Origin: CAYQTO01 sp964420455
GTDB lineage: Bacteria > Sumerlaeota > Sumerlaeia > SLMS01
Direction of reading: 5' to 3'
Length of the DNA: 17,238 nucleotides
Assembly: GCA_964420455.1 (NCBI GenBank)
Contig: CAYQTO010000069.1
Span: 1-17,238 of the forward strand
A program made the position numbers and the translations under genes. Below are positions 14,052 through 17,238 of this stretch, piece after piece. Every line of letters begins with the position of its first letter. Positions within the stretch are counted from its first letter, which is position 1. Under the pieces are notes generated by a model that was not told the DNA's origin, made no database searches, and was given only the letters and a program-made list of their open reading frames with translations.

Positions 14052-16934
14052 TCATAACACAAGCTTCAGGAACCGCCCCGTCTCGCTCTCCTTAACCATG
14101 GCCACATCCTCCGGCGGCCCCTCGGCGATGATCTGCCCCCCATTTTCCCCTGCGTCCGGCCCCAGATCGATCAGCCAGTCGCAACTCTTCAGTACGTCCA
14201 GATTATGCTCGATCACCAGCACCGTCGAACCCGAGTCCACCAGCCGGTTCAGCACTTCCAGCAGCTTGTGCACGTCCGCGAAGTGCAGGCCGGTCGTCGG
14301 CTCGTCGAGCACATACATCGTGTTCCCCGTGTTCTTCTTCGCGAGTTCCCGCGCGAGCTTGATCCGTTGCGCCTCGCCACCGGAAAGTGTCGTCGCCGAC
14401 TGGCCCAGGTGGATGTAGCCCAACCCAACCTCCGCCAGCGTCGCCAGCGGCCCGCGCACCTGCGGCACCGACTCGAAGAACTCCACACCCTCGTCTACCG
14501 TCATCTCCAGTACCTCCGCGATCGACCGCCCCTTGTATCTCACCGCCAGCGTCTCCTCGTTGTAGCGGCGCCCGCGACACGTCTCGCACTCCACATACAC
14601 ATCCGGCAGGAAGTTCATCTCCACCTTCACCATGCCCTGCCCGCTGCAGGCCTCGCACCGGCCCCCCTTCACGTTGAAGGAAAACCGCCCCTTTGTATAG
14701 CCACGCATGCGTGCGTCCGGTGTCAGCGTGAACAACTCGCGGATCGCATCGAACAGCTTCGTGTAGGTCGCCGGGTTGCTCCGCGGCGTCCGCCCGATCG
14801 GTGCCTGGTCCACGTGGATGCATCGGTCAAAGTGCTCGATCCCCTCCACCGCCCCATGGGGGCCCACGAGGAGGTGCGACCCTTTGTAGCAATGGTTCAT
14901 CAGCAGCGGCACCACTGTCTCCATGACGAGGGACGACTTCCCGCTGCCGCTCACCCCCGTGATTCCCACCATCAGCCCGACGGGGATCCTCGCGGTCACA
15001 TCTTGTAGGTTATGGAGACGGCATCCGCTGATGGTCAGAAAACGGTCCCCTGGCCGTCGGCGCTCCGTCGGCGTTTTGATCGCCACCTCCCCCTTCAGGT
15101 AGCGACCCGTCAGCGAGTCCTTCGCCCGGGCGACCTGCTTGGGCGTGCCGGCGGCCACGATAGACCCGCCGAGGTTTCCCGCCCCGGCCCCGAGATCCAC
15201 CACGTAGTCCGCCTCGCGAATCGTCTGCTCGTCGTGCTCCACCACGATCACCGTGTTCCCCGAATCGCGGATGCGGTGGAGCGTCTGGAGCAGCTTCTCG
15301 TTGTCCCGTTGGTGAAGCCCGATGGAAGGCTCGTCCAGTATATACAGCACGCCCGTCAGTCGGGATCCGATCTGCGTGGCCAGGCGGATCCGTTGCGCCT
15401 CGCCACCGGAGAGCGTTCCCGCGTGCCGGTCCAGCGTCAGGTAATGCAGACCCACGTTGCGCAGGAAACCAAGGCGGTCGCGCACCTCCCGCAGTGGCTG
15501 GCGCGCGATCTCCTCCTCACGCTTCGTCAGCTTCAGCTTTCGGAAGAACTCCGCCGCCTCCCCCACATTCATCCTCGCGATGTCGGCGATGTGGCGATCG
15601 GCCAGCGTCACCCCGAGCGACTCCGGCCGCAGCCGCGTTCCCTTGCACGCCGGGCACTCCTCGTGCCTCAGGTAATCCGCCAGCCGGTCGTACTCCTCAT
15701 CGTCGAGCGCCTCTTCCAGCCGGTCCTCCAGCCGTCCGACGATTCCCTTCCATCCCTCCAGCAGCGGCCTGTCTTTCGCACTCGCCTTGATGCCCGCCGG
15801 GATCCGCCCGCGAAACCCATGCAACAAGGCATTCTTTTCCCGCGCCCGCAGCTCCCTCCACGGCGCGTCTATATCGATATCCAGCGCCTTGATCACCGCA
15901 AACAACGCGCGGACGTGGCTGCTGCTGTCGAGGATCGCCTGTCGCCCACGCCCGCTCTGGCCAAAAATCCACTTCCACGGCAGCACCGCCCCCCGCGAAA
16001 GCGAAACCGAGGGGTCCGGAATCAGCCGTGCCTCGTCCACCACCGGCGTCACCCCCAGCCCCTCGCACTGGGGGCACGCCCCGTACCGCGAGTTGAAGCT
16101 GAAGATTCGCGGCGCCATGTCCACCACCTGCGGCCCGTGCTCCGGGCACCCTGCCTCCCGGCTGAAGGTCCGCTCCCCCTCCCACGCCAGCCCGTCGGGA
16201 AACACCCCGTGGCGATCCGCCAGCGTCTCCACGATCACCAGCCCATCCGCCTTCGCCAGCGCCGTCCGCACCGCCTCCAGCAACCGCCCCTCCATCTCCT
16301 CGTTCACAAACAACCGGTCGATCACCACCGAGATGTCGTGCTTGTATTGCTTCTTGAGCCGCATCGACGGATCGAGGTCGCGCACCTCGCCATCGACCTT
16401 CGCCCTCACGAAGCCCTCCTTCAGGAACCGTTGAAACAGGGCCTGGTACTCCCCCTTGCGACCCCGGATCACCGGCGCCAGCACCATCAGCCGCGTCCCC
16501 GCAGGCAGCTTCATCGCCTGCGCCGTGATCGTCTCCGCCGTCTGCGTCGTCAGCTTGGCCCCGCAGGCCGGGCAGTGCGGCTGGCCAATGGTCGAGAACA
16601 CCAGCCGGAGGTAATCGTACACCTCCGTCACCGTTCCCACCGTCGACCGCGGGTTGCGGCTCACCGTCTTTTGCTCGATCGAAATCGCCGGAGAAAGCCC
16701 CTCGATCAGTTCCACGTTCGGCTTCGGCAACTGGTCCAGAAACTGGCGCGCGTAGGCCGACAGCGACTCGATGTACCGCCGCTGCCCCTCCGCATACAAC
16801 GTGTCGAACGCCAGCGACGATTTCCCGGACCCGCTCAAGCCCGTGATCACCGTCAGCGACTGGCGCGGGATCGTCACGTCGATCCCCTTCAGGTTGTGCT
16901 CCCGCGCGCCAAACACGCGGATGTGCGAGGTCAT
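14052..16934 (-). CDS. uvrA: Excinuclease ABC subunit A
   Basis: DNA damage-sensing ATPase of nucleotide excision repair; its dimer loads UvrB at lesions. All 960 residues fit the family (E. coli 940). The first ATP-binding module has Walker A GLSGSGKSS (32-40), signature LSGGEAQRI (508-516) and Walker B YILDEP (531-536). The second has GVSGSGKSS (660-668), LSGGEAQRI (850-858) and YVLDEP (874-879). Zinc modules are CPEH (263-266) with CPQC (287-290), where His replaces the usual second Cys, and CEAC (760-763) with CETC (783-786). The UvrB-binding region lies in between. The ATG overlaps the stop of the upstream TPR gene as ATGA, so the two are probably co-translated. No SOS (LexA) box is visible in the window; any promoter lies upstream of the TPR gene. 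Confidence 0.98.
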   Translation of the reverse strand: MTSHIRVFGAREHNLKGIDVTIPRQSLTVITGLSGSGKSSLAFDTLYAEGQRRYIESLSAYARQFLDQLPKPNVELIEGLSPAISIEQKTVSRNPRSTVGTVTEVYDYLRLVFSTIGQPHCPACGAKLTTQTAETITAQAMKLPAGTRLMVLAPVIRGRKGEYQALFQRFLKEGFVRAKVDGEVRDLDPSMRLKKQYKHDISVVIDRLFVNEEMEGRLLEAVRTALAKADGLVIVETLADRHGVFPDGLAWEGERTFSREAGCPEHGPQVVDMAPRIFSFNSRYGACPQCEGLGVTPVVDEARLIPDPSVSLSRGAVLPWKWIFGQSGRGRQAILDSSSHVRALFAVIKALDIDIDAPWRELRAREKNALLHGFRGRIPAGIKASAKDRPLLEGWKGIVGRLEDRLEEALDDEEYDRLADYLRHEECPACKGTRLRPESLGVTLADRHIADIARMNVGEAAEFFRKLKLTKREEEIARQPLREVRDRLGFLRNVGLHYLTLDRHAGTLSGGEAQRIRLATQIGSRLTGVLYILDEPSIGLHQRDNEKLLQTLHRIRDSGNTVIVVEHDEQTIREADYVVDLGAGAGNLGGSIVAAGTPKQVARAKDSLTGRYLKGEVAIKTPTERRRPGDRFLTISGCRLHNLQDVTARIPVGLMVGITGVSGSGKSSLVMETVVPLLMNHCYKGSHLLVGPHGAVEGIEHFDRCIHVDQAPIGRTPRSNPATYTKLFDAIRELFTLTPDARMRGYTKGRFSFNVKGGRCEACSGQGMVKVEMNFLPDVYVECETCRGRRYNEETLAVRYKGRSIAEVLEMTVDEGVEFFESVPQVRGPLATLAEVGLGYIHLGQSATTLSGGEAQRIKLARELAKKNTGNTMYVLDEPTTGLHFADVHKLLEVLNRLVDSGSTVLVIEHNLDVLKSCDWLIDLGPDAGENGGQIIAEGPPEDVAMVKESETGRFLKLVL

Positions 16935-17238
16935 GGCGATGGCTGCTCCGTGGTGGTCCCCTCCGCGGTGGATGCGGAATCCGGGCCACGCTCATCGAGT
17001 TCCTCCAGCAGCGCCAGCGCCGGGGGCCACCCGGGTGCCAGCCGCAGCGCCTCCCTTGCGGCCGCACGCGCCTCCTCCTGATTCTTTTCCGTCAAAGCCC
17101 GCGCCAGAAGAAGGTGTCCCTGCGGCGCAAACGGCACCAGCCGCGCCAACTTTCTCGCCGTCTTCTCCGCATCTTCCATCCGGCCTGCCGCCAACTCGAA
17201 CTCCGCCAGGTTCTCGAAGATTTCCGCCTCCACCATGT
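16931..17238 (-). CDS. TPR-repeat protein, 5' end cut by window edge
   Basis: The last 101 or so residues of a tetratricopeptide-repeat protein. Two helical TPR-like units are visible (EIFENLAEFELAAGRMEDAEKTARKLARLVP, read in two halves, then QGHLLLARAL to REALRLAPGW, with the typical A/L/P spacing). A polar Ser/Thr/Glu tail ends TTTEQPSP. The frame continues through the right edge; the Met near 17236 is probably internal, because it starts mid-repeat. TPR domains mediate protein contacts, and the partner is unknown. The stop overlaps the uvrA start, which suggests co-expression but not a repair role. Confidence 0.8.
   Translation of the reverse strand, partial: MVEAEIFENLAEFELAAGRMEDAEKTARKLARLVPFAPQGHLLLARALTEKNQEEARAAAREALRLAPGWPPALALLEELDERGPDSASTAEGTTTEQPSP

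Noticed and set aside
15012..17081. 689-codon plus-strand frame opposite uvrA
   Set aside because: A His/Arg/Pro-rich shadow of uvrA with no domain or ribosome binding site.

Overview
This is an ordinary-looking bacterial chromosome segment that is GC-rich by inspection and densely packed. lpxA, kdsA and two sugar transferases point to a Gram-negative outer membrane with Kdo-containing lipopolysaccharide. A secreted dihaem protein and a secreted glycoside hydrolase fit an aerobic or microaerobic heterotroph. No gene fixes the phylum. An uncultured lineage of the PVC/FCB kind would fit, but that is only a guess. I see no tRNA, rRNA, CRISPR array, insertion sequence or phage gene.

Layout. On the minus strand, 4109 down to 1 is a tightly coupled operon: a DUF58 protein, a DUF3488/transglutaminase-like membrane protein (TgpA type) and kdsA, which runs off the left edge. 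Both junctions are 4-base ATGA overlaps. Diverging from it on the plus strand, 4261-7813 holds upp, lpxA, a family-2 glycosyltransferase and a family-4 glycosyltransferase, the last three also joined by ATGA overlaps. This block ends tail-to-tail, with overlapping stop codons, against a secreted dihaem DHOR-type cytochrome (9408-7810, minus). Further minus-strand genes follow: pnp (11863-9527) with a strong terminator hairpin behind it, rpsO (12448-12170) with its own terminator, a secreted clan-A glycoside hydrolase (13969-12659) behind a LacI-type palindrome, and uvrA (16934-14052). uvrA is coupled to the end of a TPR protein that is cut by the right edge.

How the genes fit together. kdsA, lpxA and the two glycosyltransferases are envelope-sugar and lipid A functions flanking a divergent promoter region. 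upp (uracil salvage to UMP) heads the lipid A/glycosyltransferase operon. rpsO-pnp is the classic ribosomal protein S15/PNPase pair.

The most interesting signals are not new proteins but RNA and DNA structure. The gap between rpsO and pnp holds a terminator, a 10-bp long-range stem, a perfect anti-Shine-Dalgarno complement with no ordinary gene behind it and a second hairpin. A perfect 9-bp hairpin then lies inside the first codons of pnp. Together they look like a structured leader for control of PNPase, comparable in role, though not in sequence, to the RNase III/PNPase autoregulation known from E. coli. A 12-bp palindrome just upstream of the glycoside hydrolase looks like a sugar-responsive operator. 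I did not find a convincing undescribed multi-gene system.
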